Shown: positions 1 to 11,118, counted from the first letter of the stretch. The stretch: 64,000 nucleotides of DNA from Jiella avicenniae (GCF_021390325.1 NZ_JAJUWU010000003.1:310001-374000); one strand, 5' to 3'. A program made the numbers and translations. Notes: generated from the letters alone by a model not told the origin.

Positions 1-1
1 T

Positions 2-154
2 CCCGTCGAGCCCGGCATCGAGACCTCCGATCTCGTCAAGTCCTTCGGCGAGTTGAAGCCCGATACCCTGTCGCTCGACGAAATCGCCAAGCATCGGACC
101 AAGGCCTCCGAGATCGTCGACGAGGTGAATTACGACGGCGGCCCGCAAAGCTGA
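2..154 (+). CDS. Ferric-iron ABC transporter substrate-binding protein, C-terminal 50 residues (cut by window start)
   Basis: The frame is open from the first complete codon and ends at TGA 152-154. The last 50 residues include SLDEIAKHR, EIVDEV and a terminal YDGGPQS. This ending is typical of periplasmic Fe(III)-binding proteins of the FbpA/FutA/SfuA kind, where the tail follows the iron-binding C-lobe. The two-domain iron permease begins 19 bases downstream on the same strand, as in fbpABC-type operons. The N-terminus, signal peptide and iron ligands lie outside the window, so the family call rests on the tail and the neighbour. Confidence 0.8.
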   Translation, partial: PVEPGIETSDLVKSFGELKPDTLSLDEIAKHRTKASEIVDEVNYDGGPQS

Positions 155-173
155 GGACGGCGGCGTACCGCCG

Positions 174-1868
174 ATGTCCGTCATCTCCTCCGGCAAGACC
201 CGAGCCTTCCTGCCGTGGCGGCTCGACCGCCGCGGCAGGGGCGACGACGGTTATCTCGCCCTCGCCTTCGCGGTGGCGGCTCTCGTCGCCATGCCCTTCG
301 CCGCGCTCGTCTGGCTCGCCGCCTCGGGCACCTCTTCGAACTGGTCGCATCTGGCGACGACGATCCTGCCGGAGGCGAGCCGGGTCACGCTCCAGCTGAT
401 GCTCGGCGTCGCCCTTCTCGCCGGCACGTTCGGTGTCGTCACCGCCTGGCTGGTGGCGAGTTTCGACTTTCCGGGCCGGCGCCTTTTTTCCTGGGCGCTG
501 GTCCTGCCGCTGGCCGTGCCGACCTACATCGCCGCCTATTGCTTCGTCGAATTCCTGCATTTCGCCGGGCCGGTGCAATCGGCGATCCGGGCGATCTTCG
601 GTTTTCAGACGAGTCGCGACTACTGGTTTCCGGACGTGCGCTCGCTCTGGGGCGCGATCCTCATCCTCTCTTCGGTTCTCTACCCCTACGTCTATCTGAC
701 GGTGCGGATGGTATTCCTGATGCAGGGCCGCAAGGCGGCCGACGTGGCGCGGACCCTCGGCGCCTCGCAGGCGGCGGTCTTCCGGAAGGTGCTCTTTCCT
801 CTCGCCCGCCCGGCCATCGCCATCGGCGTCTCCCTCGCCCTGATGGAATCCGTCAACGACATCGGCGCCGTCGAATTCCTCGGGGTGAGGACATTGACCT
901 TCGCCGTCTACTCGACTTGGCTCAACCGCGGCGACCTCTACGGCGCCACGCAGATCGCGCTTCTGATGCTGGCGGTGATCGTGCTTCTGGTGCTGGTCGA
1001 GCGGTTCGCCCGCCGCAGGCAGCGCTTCACCCTCGGCCGGGCCGACCGGCCGCAACCAGGCTCGGAAAGGCTCTCGGGCGGCAAGGCCTTCCTGGCCTCG
1101 GCGGCCTGCGCGCTGCCGATCCTCCTCGGCTTCGCGATTCCCCTGCTCGTTCTCGGCGACTATGCGCTGAAGCGGCTCGATCAGCTCGGTGATCCGCAGC
1201 TCTGGCGCGCGCTCTTCCACACCGTCACCCTCGCCGGCACGACCGGCCTCGCCACCGTCCTCGCCGGTTTCATGCTGGCCTATGGCGTCAGGCTGACCGG
1301 CTCGAAGCGATTGCTTCTCATGACCCGTCTCGCCGTGCTCGGCTACGCCGTACCCGGCACCGTGCTCGCAATCGGCATCCTCATCCCCCTTGCTGGTCTC
1401 GACAATTGGGTGGACGCTCGGATGCGCGCCGGCTTCGATGTCTCGACCGGTCTGCTGTTGACGGGCTCCGGCTTTGCCATCGTCTATGCCGGCTTCGTGC
1501 GCTTCATGGCGATGGGCCACGGCTCGCTCGAGAGCGGCTTCACCAAGCTCTCGCCGCATCTCGACATGGCCGCCCGCACCCTCGGCCGGTCGCCCGGCGC
1601 GACGCTCTTCGAAGTGATCCTGCCCTTGATGCGCCCGGCGCTTCTGACCGCCTTCCTCCTCGTCTTCGTCGAGACCTCGAAGGAGCTGTCGGCGACGATC
1701 CTCCTGCGCCCCTTCGATTTCGAGACGCTGGCGACCTTCGTCTATGCCCAGACCTCGCGATCGGCCTTCGAGGACGGCGCGGTGGCGGCGCTGCTCATCG
1801 TCCTCGTCGGCATCCTCCCCGTCGCCATCCTCAACCGCTCGATCCTCGCGGAAACGGCGCGCGGCTGA
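174..1868 (+). CDS. fbpB: Ferric-iron ABC transporter permease, two fused permease domains
   Basis: A 564-residue inner-membrane protein that would carry iron released from the periplasmic binding protein. It has two binding-protein-dependent permease domains, roughly residues 75-270 and 345-550. Each has an EAA-type cytoplasmic loop for contact with the ATPase: ARTLGASQAAVFRKVLFPLA near residue 190 and ARTLGRSPGATLFEVILPLM near residue 465. The length and tandem layout are those of FbpB/SfuB rather than single-domain permeases. The ATPase gene is not adjacent: the next gene is unrelated and a GC hairpin follows, so the ATPase is upstream of the window or elsewhere. Confidence 0.9.
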   Translation: MSVISSGKTRAFLPWRLDRRGRGDDGYLALAFAVAALVAMPFAALVWLAASGTSSNWSHLATTILPEASRVTLQLMLGVALLAGTFGVVTAWLVASFDFPGRRLFSWALVLPLAVPTYIAAYCFVEFLHFAGPVQSAIRAIFGFQTSRDYWFPDVRSLWGAILILSSVLYPYVYLTVRMVFLMQGRKAADVARTLGASQAAVFRKVLFPLARPAIAIGVSLALMESVNDIGAVEFLGVRTLTFAVYSTWLNRGDLYGATQIALLMLAVIVLLVLVERFARRRQRFTLGRADRPQPGSERLSGGKAFLASAACALPILLGFAIPLLVLGDYALKRLDQLGDPQLWRALFHTVTLAGTTGLATVLAGFMLAYGVRLTGSKRLLLMTRLAVLGYAVPGTVLAIGILIPLAGLDNWVDARMRAGFDVSTGLLLTGSGFAIVYAGFVRFMAMGHGSLESGFTKLSPHLDMAARTLGRSPGATLFEVILPLMRPALLTAFLLVFVETSKELSATILLRPFDFETLATFVYAQTSRSAFEDGAVAALLIVLVGILPVAILNRSILAETARG

Positions 1869-1950
1869 GAGCGGGCCGCCGGTTTTCCGCAGCGCACCTT
1901 CTCGCCCCTCTCCCAAAGAGGCGCATCGGCCCTAGCTCCCGTTCGAGTGA

Positions 1951-1969
1951 CGCCCCGGTCCCCGGGGCG
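1951..1969 (+). terminator. GC-rich hairpin after the iron permease gene
   Basis: An 8-base perfect inverted repeat, CGCCCCGG / CCGGGGCG, with a 3-base spacer lies 82 bases after the permease stop. A TCTTTT stretch follows about 10 bases later. It could end the iron operon before the small membrane-protein gene at 2010. The T-run is offset, so the call is moderate. Confidence 0.45.
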
Positions 1970-2009
1970 ACCGGCGGGTCTTTTGGGTTAGACGAGGGGT
2001 CTTCTCGCA

Positions 2010-2384
2010 ATGTCTGGAACGAGCGACATTTCCGAACCGAAAACGGCCGGCGGCGCGTGGCTGGTCGTCGCCGCCAGCGCCATCGGCGCGGTGGTCGCGG
2101 CCTTCGACGTGGTCAATGTCGGCAACGGCATCGCCTTCAGCTTCGGCGCCTGGCTGGTCTTCGCCTCCAGCCTCCTGGTCATGTGCGCCGCGCTGATCCT
2201 CGGGCTGCATCTGGCACTCTCCGGCGCGGCGCGCGGCACCCTGGCGGTGCTCCTGCTCCTCGGCATTCTCGGGACGGGCGTCGCCGCCTATTTCCTCACC
2301 GCCTGGATCCTTCTCGTCGCCATGGGCGTGGCGCTGGTGGGCTGGCTCATCCATGTCGTCGCCGACCCCTCGCCGCTCGACTGA
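2010..2384 (+). CDS. Small four-helix membrane protein, unknown function
   Basis: A 124-residue protein with about 16 polar N-terminal residues followed by four hydrophobic segments, near residues 17-38, 44-66, 72-92 and 95-117, and the short tail DPSPLD. No catalytic or binding motif is visible. It sits between the iron-transport genes and the PQQ dehydrogenase, 30 bases upstream of the latter, on the same strand. This spacing would allow co-transcription and a membrane-partner role for the soluble dehydrogenase, but nothing in the sequence proves this. I do not recognise the family. Confidence 0.75.
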   Translation: MSGTSDISEPKTAGGAWLVVAASAIGAVVAAFDVVNVGNGIAFSFGAWLVFASSLLVMCAALILGLHLALSGAARGTLAVLLLLGILGTGVAAYFLTAWILLVAMGVALVGWLIHVVADPSPLD

Positions 2385-2414
2385 AGACTTTCTCGCTGAC
2401 GGGATTATCGATCG

Positions 2415-4661
2415 ATGAAAACAGCCAGAACGGCCGCAACATCCGCGGCTCTCGCCCTCGTCTTCTCACTGGCAGGGGCAGCCTTCGCCCAGCAGGAGCA
2501 GGGCGGCGGCCAGACCCCGGCGGCGCCGCAATACGGCGCGACCGACGAACCCGGCAACGCCTCCGGCGGCGGTGCATCCACCTCGGGCAACGAAGGGGAA
2601 TCGAACGTCCAGGACGACACCGGGCAGTCGGACCGAGCCCGGTCCGAGGGCGCTCGGGACGCTGAGGATACGGGTACGGAGCAGCAGAGCCCCAACCTCA
2701 CCACCGAGGAGACCCAGGGCGGCGGCAGCGTCGAGCGGCCGGCCGATTCCGAGGCTTCGGACACAGCCGGGCAAGACGAAGGCGCCGCCACCGCCGGGGC
2801 TCGTCCGCAGCAGAAGCCCGACGCCTGGATGCAGGATCCGAACAGCTGGGCGACCTTCAACGGCGACCTGATGGCGCAGAAATATTCGCCCGCCGACGAG
2901 ATCACCCCCGACAACGTCGGAAATCTGGAAAAGGTCTGGGAATATCACACCGGCGACGTCTCTGACGGTTCCGGCGACATTCCGACCAGCGTCTGGTCGG
3001 CGACGCCGCTCTTCGTCAACGACACGCTCTATATCGGCACGCCGTTTTACCGGATCATCGCGCTGGAGCCGGACACCGGCAAGGAGAAGTGGGCCTTCGA
3101 CCCGCACGCCAAGCTCGAGGCGCTGACCCAGCCGGCGATGAAGAACCGCGGCGTCGCCTACTGGCAGGCGGAGAATGCCGAGGCCGGCGACGCCTGCCAG
3201 AAGATCGTCTATATCGGCACCATGGACGCCAAGCTCTACGGCGTCGACGCCGACACCGGCAAGCCGTGCCAGAACTTCGGCCAAGACGGCATGGTCGACG
3301 TCAACCAGTGGAACACCGTCAACGACAAGTGGCCGCTCTCCCTCCTCCAGGCGGCGACGGTCTATCACGATACGCTGTTCCTCGGCTGGGCCGGCAAGGA
3401 CTGGACGAACAGCGCCGCCCCTCCCGGGACCGTGTTCGCGCTCGATGCCAGGACCGGCGACCTGAAATGGATGTTCCACGCCTTGCCGAACGAAGTGATC
3501 TCGAAGACCGGCACGGCCAATGTCTGGGCCTCGATGTCGATCGACCCCGAGCGCGGGCTTCTCTACATCCCGGTCTCCTCGCCGAGCCCGAACTATTACG
3601 GCGGCGAGCGCAAGGAGAAGCTGCCGCTGGCGACCTCGGTCACGGCGCTCGACACCGATACCGGCAAGGTCGTGTGGAGCCGCCAGTTAATCCATCACGA
3701 CATCTGGGACTACGATACCGACGCCCCGCCGACGCTGGTCGACATCCAGAAGGACGGCAAGAGCGTTCCAGCGCTCGTCCAGACCTCCAAGCAGGGCTTC
3801 CTCTACGTTCTCAACCGCGAAACCGGCGAGCCGATCTACCCGATCGAGGAGCGGCCGGTTCCGGCTTCGGACATTCCGGGCGAAGAAGCTTCGCCGACCC
3901 AGCCCTTCGTCGACAGGCCGGCGCCGGTGGTCGGTCTCGACTGGCCTGGCGTCGACCCGCTCGCCGATGCCGTCTCGTTCGGCGAATGCTCGCGCCGGGC
4001 CGAGAGCTATCGCTGGGAAGGCCGTTTTACCCCGCCGAGCCTGCAAGGCACCATCGCCTACCCGCCCACCACCGGCGGCTCGCAGTGGGGCGGCGGCGCC
4101 GTGGATCCGAACACCGGCATCTACGTCGTCAATTCGAACTCGGTCGTGCAGATCTACACGCTGATCCCGCGGGACGAGTTCGAGCAGAAGAGCCAGGAGG
4201 GCGAGACGTCGGGCTACTATGCGCAGGGCGACGTGCCCTACGGCTTCAAGCTCGAGACGTTCCTCAACTGGGCGGGCATGCCATGCTGGAAGGGCCCCTA
4301 CGGCACCATCGCGGCCTACGATCTCAAGACCGGTGATCGGCTTTGGAACGAGCCTTTCGGGCAAGTGCAGAAATACGGCTTCTACATGCCGGAATCATGG
4401 GGCTCCGTGACGATCGGCGCGCCGGTCATCACCAAGTCTGGGCTGATATTCATCGGCGCCTCAATGGACAGCCGCGTGCGGGCGCTCGACCTGAAGTCCG
4501 GCAAGGTGCTGTGGAAGGCGCTGGTCGATGCGCCGGCCGTCGCCATGCCGGCGGTCTACACCTACGAGGGCCGACAATACGTCACCTTCGTCGCCGGCGG
4601 CAACACGATCCTCTTGCCGACGGTCGCCGACCAGGTCGTCACCTACGCTCTCCCCGAGTAG
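2415..4661 (+). CDS. PQQ-dependent dehydrogenase, membrane glucose dehydrogenase family, periplasmic with disordered N-terminal linker
   Basis: A 748-residue quinoprotein expected to oxidise a sugar, quinate-like compound or alcohol in the periplasm using PQQ. Residues 1-25 form a signal peptide ending AFA. Residues about 26-135 are Gly/Ser/Glu/Gln/Asp-rich, low in hydrophobics and probably disordered. The eight-bladed propeller starts near WATFNGDLMAQKYSP at 145. Segments HHDIWDYDTDAPPTL, GRFTPPSLQGT and SQWGGGAVDP match the glucose dehydrogenase (Gcd) family and include the histidine-aspartate region near the active site. Unlike Gcd, which carries five membrane helices at the N-terminus, this protein has none. 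No cytochrome domain is present, so the electron acceptor is unknown. The substrate cannot be read from sequence. Confidence 0.88.
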   Translation: MKTARTAATSAALALVFSLAGAAFAQQEQGGGQTPAAPQYGATDEPGNASGGGASTSGNEGESNVQDDTGQSDRARSEGARDAEDTGTEQQSPNLTTEETQGGGSVERPADSEASDTAGQDEGAATAGARPQQKPDAWMQDPNSWATFNGDLMAQKYSPADEITPDNVGNLEKVWEYHTGDVSDGSGDIPTSVWSATPLFVNDTLYIGTPFYRIIALEPDTGKEKWAFDPHAKLEALTQPAMKNRGVAYWQAENAEAGDACQKIVYIGTMDAKLYGVDADTGKPCQNFGQDGMVDVNQWNTVNDKWPLSLLQAATVYHDTLFLGWAGKDWTNSAAPPGTVFALDARTGDLKWMFHALPNEVISKTGTANVWASMSIDPERGLLYIPVSSPSPNYYGGERKEKLPLATSVTALDTDTGKVVWSRQLIHHDIWDYDTDAPPTLVDIQKDGKSVPALVQTSKQGFLYVLNRETGEPIYPIEERPVPASDIPGEEASPTQPFVDRPAPVVGLDWPGVDPLADAVSFGECSRRAESYRWEGRFTPPSLQGTIAYPPTTGGSQWGGGAVDPNTGIYVVNSNSVVQIYTLIPRDEFEQKSQEGETSGYYAQGDVPYGFKLETFLNWAGMPCWKGPYGTIAAYDLKTGDRLWNEPFGQVQKYGFYMPESWGSVTIGAPVITKSGLIFIGASMDSRVRALDLKSGKVLWKALVDAPAVAMPAVYTYEGRQYVTFVAGGNTILLPTVADQVVTYALPE

Positions 4662-4773
4662 CCGGCCGAGCAGCCGGGTAAAGGATCGCTCTTGTCATCA
4701 AGACGTGGTCGGGGAACCGGCAACGTCTTCCGGCGTTTGCTTTCGGGCACCGGCAACAAGAGAGATCAGGGAT

Positions 4774-5514
4774 ATGAAACGCCTTTCCATTCTTCTTGCC
4801 GGAGCGGCTCTCTGCAGCCTTCCGGTCGCTTCCGCTTACGCCGATTGCCGCGAAGACCTCGCGAGCCTGAAAGCGGACGGCACGACCACCGCCTCCGTCG
4901 CTTCGTCCGACCCGGGCGGCATGTCGGGATCCGCCGACGCATCGGCTTCTGCGCCGGGCACCACGACCAACTTCGAGACCGGCAAGACCACCGGCGCTGC
5001 GGCAACGGGCACCGACCAGCAGGCCGGGCAGATTTCCAAGGATGGCAGCCTCGCCCCGCTCGAAAATTCCGGTGACGCCGACAAGAGCGCTTCGGCGAGC
5101 GGCGCAGGCAAGCAGGACGGGACGTCCGGTGCCATGTCGAACGACCAGTCTCCGGCGTCTGCTCAGGGGATGACGAGCAATTCGTCCGAGAGCGCCAGCG
5201 CAGGCAACGTCTCCAAGGACGGGCAGACGATGCCGATGGCGAGCGGTCAGGGCAAGGGCGAGCCAGACGTCGCGATGTCCGGACAGGACGCCGGCGCGCA
5301 GCAGTCCGGCGACAAGACCGCCGCCGCGAGCAGCGGCCAGGGAACCGGCAGCGACGATAGCGGGTCTCGGCAGATGGCGGCCGCTTCCGGTGGTGGCTAC
5401 GATCAAGCGATCCAACGCGCCCAGAGCGCCCTCGACTCCGGCGACGAAGCGGCTTGTATGGCCGCCGTCGAGGAAGCCCGTGCGATGCAGGGCGGACAGA
5501 ACTCGTCGAACTGA
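4774..5514 (+). CDS. Secreted low-complexity acidic protein, unknown function
   Basis: A 246-residue protein. I chose ATG 4774 because it is preceded by AGAGATCAGG and begins a clean signal peptide that ends AYA before Asp24-Cys25. The long middle part is rich in Ser, Gly, Ala, Asp, Gln and Thr and is almost certainly disordered. It repeats SKDG-type phrases (ISKDGSLAP, VSKDGQTMP). The C-terminus turns helical (DQAIQRAQSALDSGDEAACMAAVEEARAM) and holds the only other mature cysteine, which could pair with Cys25. It lies 112 bases downstream of the PQQ dehydrogenase, whose linker has a similar composition, so the two may be functionally linked. No known domain is recognised. Confidence 0.75.
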   Translation: MKRLSILLAGAALCSLPVASAYADCREDLASLKADGTTTASVASSDPGGMSGSADASASAPGTTTNFETGKTTGAAATGTDQQAGQISKDGSLAPLENSGDADKSASASGAGKQDGTSGAMSNDQSPASAQGMTSNSSESASAGNVSKDGQTMPMASGQGKGEPDVAMSGQDAGAQQSGDKTAAASSGQGTGSDDSGSRQMAAASGGGYDQAIQRAQSALDSGDEAACMAAVEEARAMQGGQNSSN

Positions 5515-5539
5515 GCACCGCTCAACGGTCGTAATGCTC

Positions 5540-5569
5540 TTGCCCGCGCGAAATCATCCGCGCGGGCAA
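5540..5569 (+). terminator. Rho-independent-type hairpin
   Basis: A perfect 11-base inverted repeat, TTGCCCGCGCG / CGCGCGGGCAA, with an 8-base loop and TTTCC immediately after. It sits 26 bases beyond the secreted-protein stop and separates that gene from the oppositely oriented acetoacetyl-CoA ligase. Confidence 0.8.
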
Positions 5570-5609
5570 TTTCCATGGCGGTGAAGCTCGGGCGCTGCGG
5601 CGCCCCCTT

Positions 5610-7562
<1,953 letters not shown>

Positions 7563-7743
7563 TACGGAACCTGCCTCCAACCGCCTTGCTGGTGCCATAC
7601 CCATGTAACAAAGGCAACGCGACCGTCGATCCCCGCCTGCCCTGGCCGGGGATATCGTGTCGGGGATGCCGCCGCCGGCTTTCGCCGAAGCCTGGGCGCA
7701 GCTACCAAGGGCGGATCGAGGGATCGAGGGGAGAAGCAGCGGC

Positions 7744-9591
7744 GTGCGACCCAGATGGCCGGCATCGAGACGAGGACCGGCGGACGGCTCAAGGGCCTCC
7801 GCGAGGCTCTGGCGTTGGCGTTGGCAGACGGCGGCGATCGCCGCGGCGATGGCGCTCGTCCTCGTCTTCGCCGCGGTGCTGCCCGGCCTCGCACTGGGGT
7901 CCGACGCCGCCCGGGCGCTGGTCGTCGAGCGACTGGAGAGCCTGACGGGCCGCAACGTTTCGATCGACGGCCGCATCGACTTTTCGATCCTGCCGCGCGC
8001 CCGCCTCAGCCTCGAACACGTCCGCCTCGGTGACGACGACTTCACCATCGACACGCTGGTCGCAGATTTCAGCCTGTTCGACGTCATCGCCGGCAAGGGC
8101 AAGATCTCCGGCCTGGTGCTCGTCCGGCCGGAATGGCGCAGCCCCGACGCCCCACCGGCCGTCGAGGGCATCGCAGCGGGAACCGGCAGCGGGCTCGTGA
8201 CCGGGCTCCACTCGCTGCTCGGCCGCCTCGGCGGGATCGGCGAGGTCGAGATCCGCGAAGGGCTGTTTCGTCCCGCCGGGCCCGGCTTTGCCGGCTCGAG
8301 GGGTATCAGCAACGCCAATGTCCGGATCGACCAGTCGGGCTCCGGCGAGACCTTGCGCCTTGCCGGCAGCTTCGTCTGGAACGGTCAGCCGACGACCGTC
8401 GATCTCGACGTTTCGAGCGACCGTCCGCTGATCCAGGGCGGCCAGGGCAACGTCGATTTCAGCCTCGATTCGCCGGCTCTGACCGCATCCTATTCCGGCA
8501 CCGTCGCGATCACGGATTTTCGCCGGGCGGAGGGACGACTGTCGCTCTCCACCCAGTCGTTCACCCGCGGCATCGAATGGCTGTTCGCCCCGTCGATGCG
8601 CATTCCCGAGCTCGGCGCGATCAACCTGGCGGGCGACCTGTTTCTCCAGGGTCGGAGCGCCGAGTTGCGGGAGGCGGCGCTGAGCGTCGCCGGCTCCCAG
8701 GGGCGCGGCGCCATGGAGGTCCGGCTGGAGAGCGGCGTGCCGGTGATCGGCGGAACGCTGGCCTTCCCCGAACTCAACCTCACGCCGATCGCCCGGTCGA
8801 TCGCCCCCTTTCCCCGCAACCCGTTGGATTTCGAGCGTCCGCTGGGGATCGATTTCGCCGACGCGCTCCAAATGGAGATCCGCCTCTCGGCGACGGAACT
8901 GGCGCTCGGCACGATCCCCTTCGAGGACGTCGCCGCGGTCATCAGTGTCGGTGGCGGCACGGCCAAACTCGACGTCGGCGACGCGACGCTGTTCGGCGGA
9001 CGGGGCCAGGCGGCGATCATCGTCGATGCCCGTGCAGGACGTCCGCAACGGGTCGAGGGATGGGTCAGCGCCAGCGGCATCGATACGGCCAGCCTGATGT
9101 CGAGCCTTGCCGTCGAGTCGATCGGCCTCAGCGGGAGGTCGGCGATACGCGCCAAGCTCGAGGCGCCCGCCGACGACTGGCGCGCCGTTCTGTCCGGCAT
9201 CTCCGTGACGGCGCAACTCGATGCGAGCAACGGCACGATCTCCGGCTTCGATCCCGGCGTCTTCACCGAGCCCGGCGCGCGGCCGCTCGCTGCGGGAGCG
9301 CGGGACGGCACGGTTCCCTTCGTCACACTCGACGCGGCGCTGGCGCTCGACGGCATGACGGTCGACCTCGAGCGGATCGAGCTTCGCAACGAAACCGGAA
9401 CCTTGACGGCGGCGGGGCGATATTTCGCGAAGTCGAACGAGATCCGGATGGCCGGGAAGTTCGATCCGGTTTCGGCCGCTCCCTCTCTCCCGGTGGGCCG
9501 GCCCTCGGCGGAAACGAAGCCGGTCGCCTTCATGATGAGGGGCCAGTGGCCGGACCCGTCGGTGACCACCGAACCCGCGCCGACGCAATGA
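7744..9591 (+). CDS. AsmA-family inner-membrane-anchored periplasmic protein
   Basis: About 615 residues with a short basic cytoplasmic N-terminus, one membrane segment (TAAIAAAMALVLVFAAVLPG) and a long beta-rich periplasmic part. The AsmA-type opening after the helix, VERLESLTGRNVSIDGRI followed by FSILPRARLSLEHVRLG, is the basis of the call. AsmA-like proteins are linked to lipid or outer-membrane homeostasis; a specific role cannot be given. The start is uncertain: GTG 7744 has GAGGGGAGA upstream and is preferred, while GTG 7657 and ATG 7666 are in the same frame. An ATG at 7755 is out of frame. Confidence 0.82.
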   Translation: MRPRWPASRRGPADGSRASARLWRWRWQTAAIAAAMALVLVFAAVLPGLALGSDAARALVVERLESLTGRNVSIDGRIDFSILPRARLSLEHVRLGDDDFTIDTLVADFSLFDVIAGKGKISGLVLVRPEWRSPDAPPAVEGIAAGTGSGLVTGLHSLLGRLGGIGEVEIREGLFRPAGPGFAGSRGISNANVRIDQSGSGETLRLAGSFVWNGQPTTVDLDVSSDRPLIQGGQGNVDFSLDSPALTASYSGTVAITDFRRAEGRLSLSTQSFTRGIEWLFAPSMRIPELGAINLAGDLFLQGRSAELREAALSVAGSQGRGAMEVRLESGVPVIGGTLAFPELNLTPIARSIAPFPRNPLDFERPLGIDFADALQMEIRLSATELALGTIPFEDVAAVISVGGGTAKLDVGDATLFGGRGQAAIIVDARAGRPQRVEGWVSASGIDTASLMSSLAVESIGLSGRSAIRAKLEAPADDWRAVLSGISVTAQLDASNGTISGFDPGVFTEPGARPLAAGARDGTVPFVTLDAALALDGMTVDLERIELRNETGTLTAAGRYFAKSNEIRMAGKFDPVSAAPSLPVGRPSAETKPVAFMMRGQWPDPSVTTEPAPTQ

Positions 9592-9694
9592 TCGTCACCG
9601 TCAAGCGGCGCACCGGAAGAACGGCCAGCCGCAATGCCGTCCAGCCGCTTGGCTCGCTCAAGCTCCTGAGCGCACAATCCGGCCGAGATCCGGA

Positions 9695-11086
9695 ATGTAT
9701 TCCATCATCACGACCATGAAGCGAAATTGGCCCATGCCGCGCCGAGCCGAAATTCCCGTGTTCCCTATCGCCCCCCTTTCCCCCCGCGCTGATGGGAGGC
9801 TCCCTGCCTCCGTCCGTTCGACGATGGCGACGGCGCTCGCAGCTCTCGTGGTTCTCGCCGCGACGAGCCCGCTCGCAGCGCAGTCCGTCATCAAGCTCGG
9901 TGAACCGGCAGCGCCGCGGACGGGCCAGACGCCGACCACGGCAAGCTGCGGCGCCGGAAGATACCATGCGGCCCTGGCGGCAATCAGGGACGGGCAGTAT
10001 CAGGCGGTCGAGACAGCCCGCGAGACCGCCGCCGAGCCGGACCCGACCCTGCCGGGGCGGCTGCTCTTCACGCCCATCGTTCCGCCGAAAAGCAATGACG
10101 GCCGCAAGGCTCTGATGTCGGCCAATCAGCTCGCCCGCTCGCAGAACCGACCCGGATGGATGGTCAGCACCGATTCGCGCTGGGTGATGAAGGAGGTCGG
10201 CAACGAGCTCGGCCGCTATCTCGGCCAGGACGAAACCGAATTCTTGTGCGGCGGCGTCCCGGACTACCTGAAGACCCTGCGCGGCTATCTCGCCCGGTTC
10301 GGCGGCGATCGGAAGACGCTGGACGCCCTCGAATCGGCTCAGGCCGAAATCGCTTCCGACAGCATCCTCGCCACGCACGCCGCGCTCCGCCCGGTGCCGC
10401 TTCCGACGCCTGCCCCGGCCGATCCCGCCGTCGCGAGCGGTCAGGTCGGCCCCGCGGAGGCGCAAGCTCCGACGGCCGGGAGCGATCTCAGACCCGCCTT
10501 CGGGATGCGCGAGGCCGCGCATGGCGCCGCGCCGAGGAATGCGCCGCAAGCCGGCCGAGCGGCCGGGCGAGGCACCGAAACCGGCCCGGCCCCGACCGCC
10601 GGCACCGTCGGCTCTGCGACGATGAGCGGCGAATCGGCGGGCGATCCGGACCTGCCGCCGCTGAGCGCGCCTCGGCCGATCGATCTGTCCACCGACGCCG
10701 CTCGCCTCGCCGCCCTCGATGGCCTGATCGACGCGGCCCGGCGCAGCGGCGCCCTCGACGAAACGGCCCCGACACCCTCGCCGGCACCGCTCGTGGCCGG
10801 GACGGCTGCCGAGGCGATTGAAAGCGGAGGCTCGGATGGGGCGAGCGCGCGTCCCGTCATCGCGCGGCTCTCGGCCCTCAGACCGCTCGTCTACGGCTCG
10901 AACTCGCCGATCCGCGACGTCGCGGTCCGGCGGCGGCTGATCGACAGCTTCTCCTCCGTCGAGATCCTCGACTATCTCGCCCACCGCCCGGCCGAGAGCG
11001 CCGACTCCGTCCCCGCCGCGATCGGCCGGACGCTCGACGCGATCGGCGAGGCCCATGCGCAAAGCTGCGGCTGCGACGGCAACTGA
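9695..11086 (+). CDS. Exported protein of unknown function with Cys-rich ends
   Basis: A 463-residue protein not assigned to any family. An N-terminal stretch precedes a hydrophobic segment (TALAALVVLAATSPLAAQS) that looks like a signal peptide ending near residue 63. A folded-looking part follows (SCGAGRYHAALAAIRDG to LCGGVPDYLKTLRGYLARFG), then about 150 residues rich in Pro, Ala and Gly, then a helical C-terminal part ending SCGCDGN. Cysteines near both ends suggest disulfides. ATG 9695 has GAGATCCGGA upstream; ATG 9716 and ATG 9824 are in-frame alternatives, the last giving a compact signal peptide. It is convergent with the potFGHI operon, with a 32-base gap. Confidence 0.7.
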   Translation: MYSIITTMKRNWPMPRRAEIPVFPIAPLSPRADGRLPASVRSTMATALAALVVLAATSPLAAQSVIKLGEPAAPRTGQTPTTASCGAGRYHAALAAIRDGQYQAVETARETAAEPDPTLPGRLLFTPIVPPKSNDGRKALMSANQLARSQNRPGWMVSTDSRWVMKEVGNELGRYLGQDETEFLCGGVPDYLKTLRGYLARFGGDRKTLDALESAQAEIASDSILATHAALRPVPLPTPAPADPAVASGQVGPAEAQAPTAGSDLRPAFGMREAAHGAAPRNAPQAGRAAGRGTETGPAPTAGTVGSATMSGESAGDPDLPPLSAPRPIDLSTDAARLAALDGLIDAARRSGALDETAPTPSPAPLVAGTAAEAIESGGSDGASARPVIARLSALRPLVYGSNSPIRDVAVRRRLIDSFSSVEILDYLAHRPAESADSVPAAIGRTLDAIGEAHAQSCGCDGN

Positions 11087-11118
11087 CGGACCGGCGGTCC
11101 GCACGGGCGATCGGGAAC

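Noticed and set aside
36-1916. A 626-codon open frame antisense to the iron permease
   Set aside because: Its product is Arg/Glu/Gly/His-rich with no domain, and the sense strand encodes a clear permease. It is a by-product of high G+C.
7755-8033. ATG 7755 (MAGIETRTGG) as the start of the AsmA-family gene
   Set aside because: It is out of frame with the membrane segment and AsmA domain; I see no point where a frameshift is needed because in-frame GTG starts exist.
11087-11101. CGGACC-GGC-GGTCCG as a terminator between convergent genes
   Set aside because: The loop of 3 and stem of 6 without a T-run are too weak to call.
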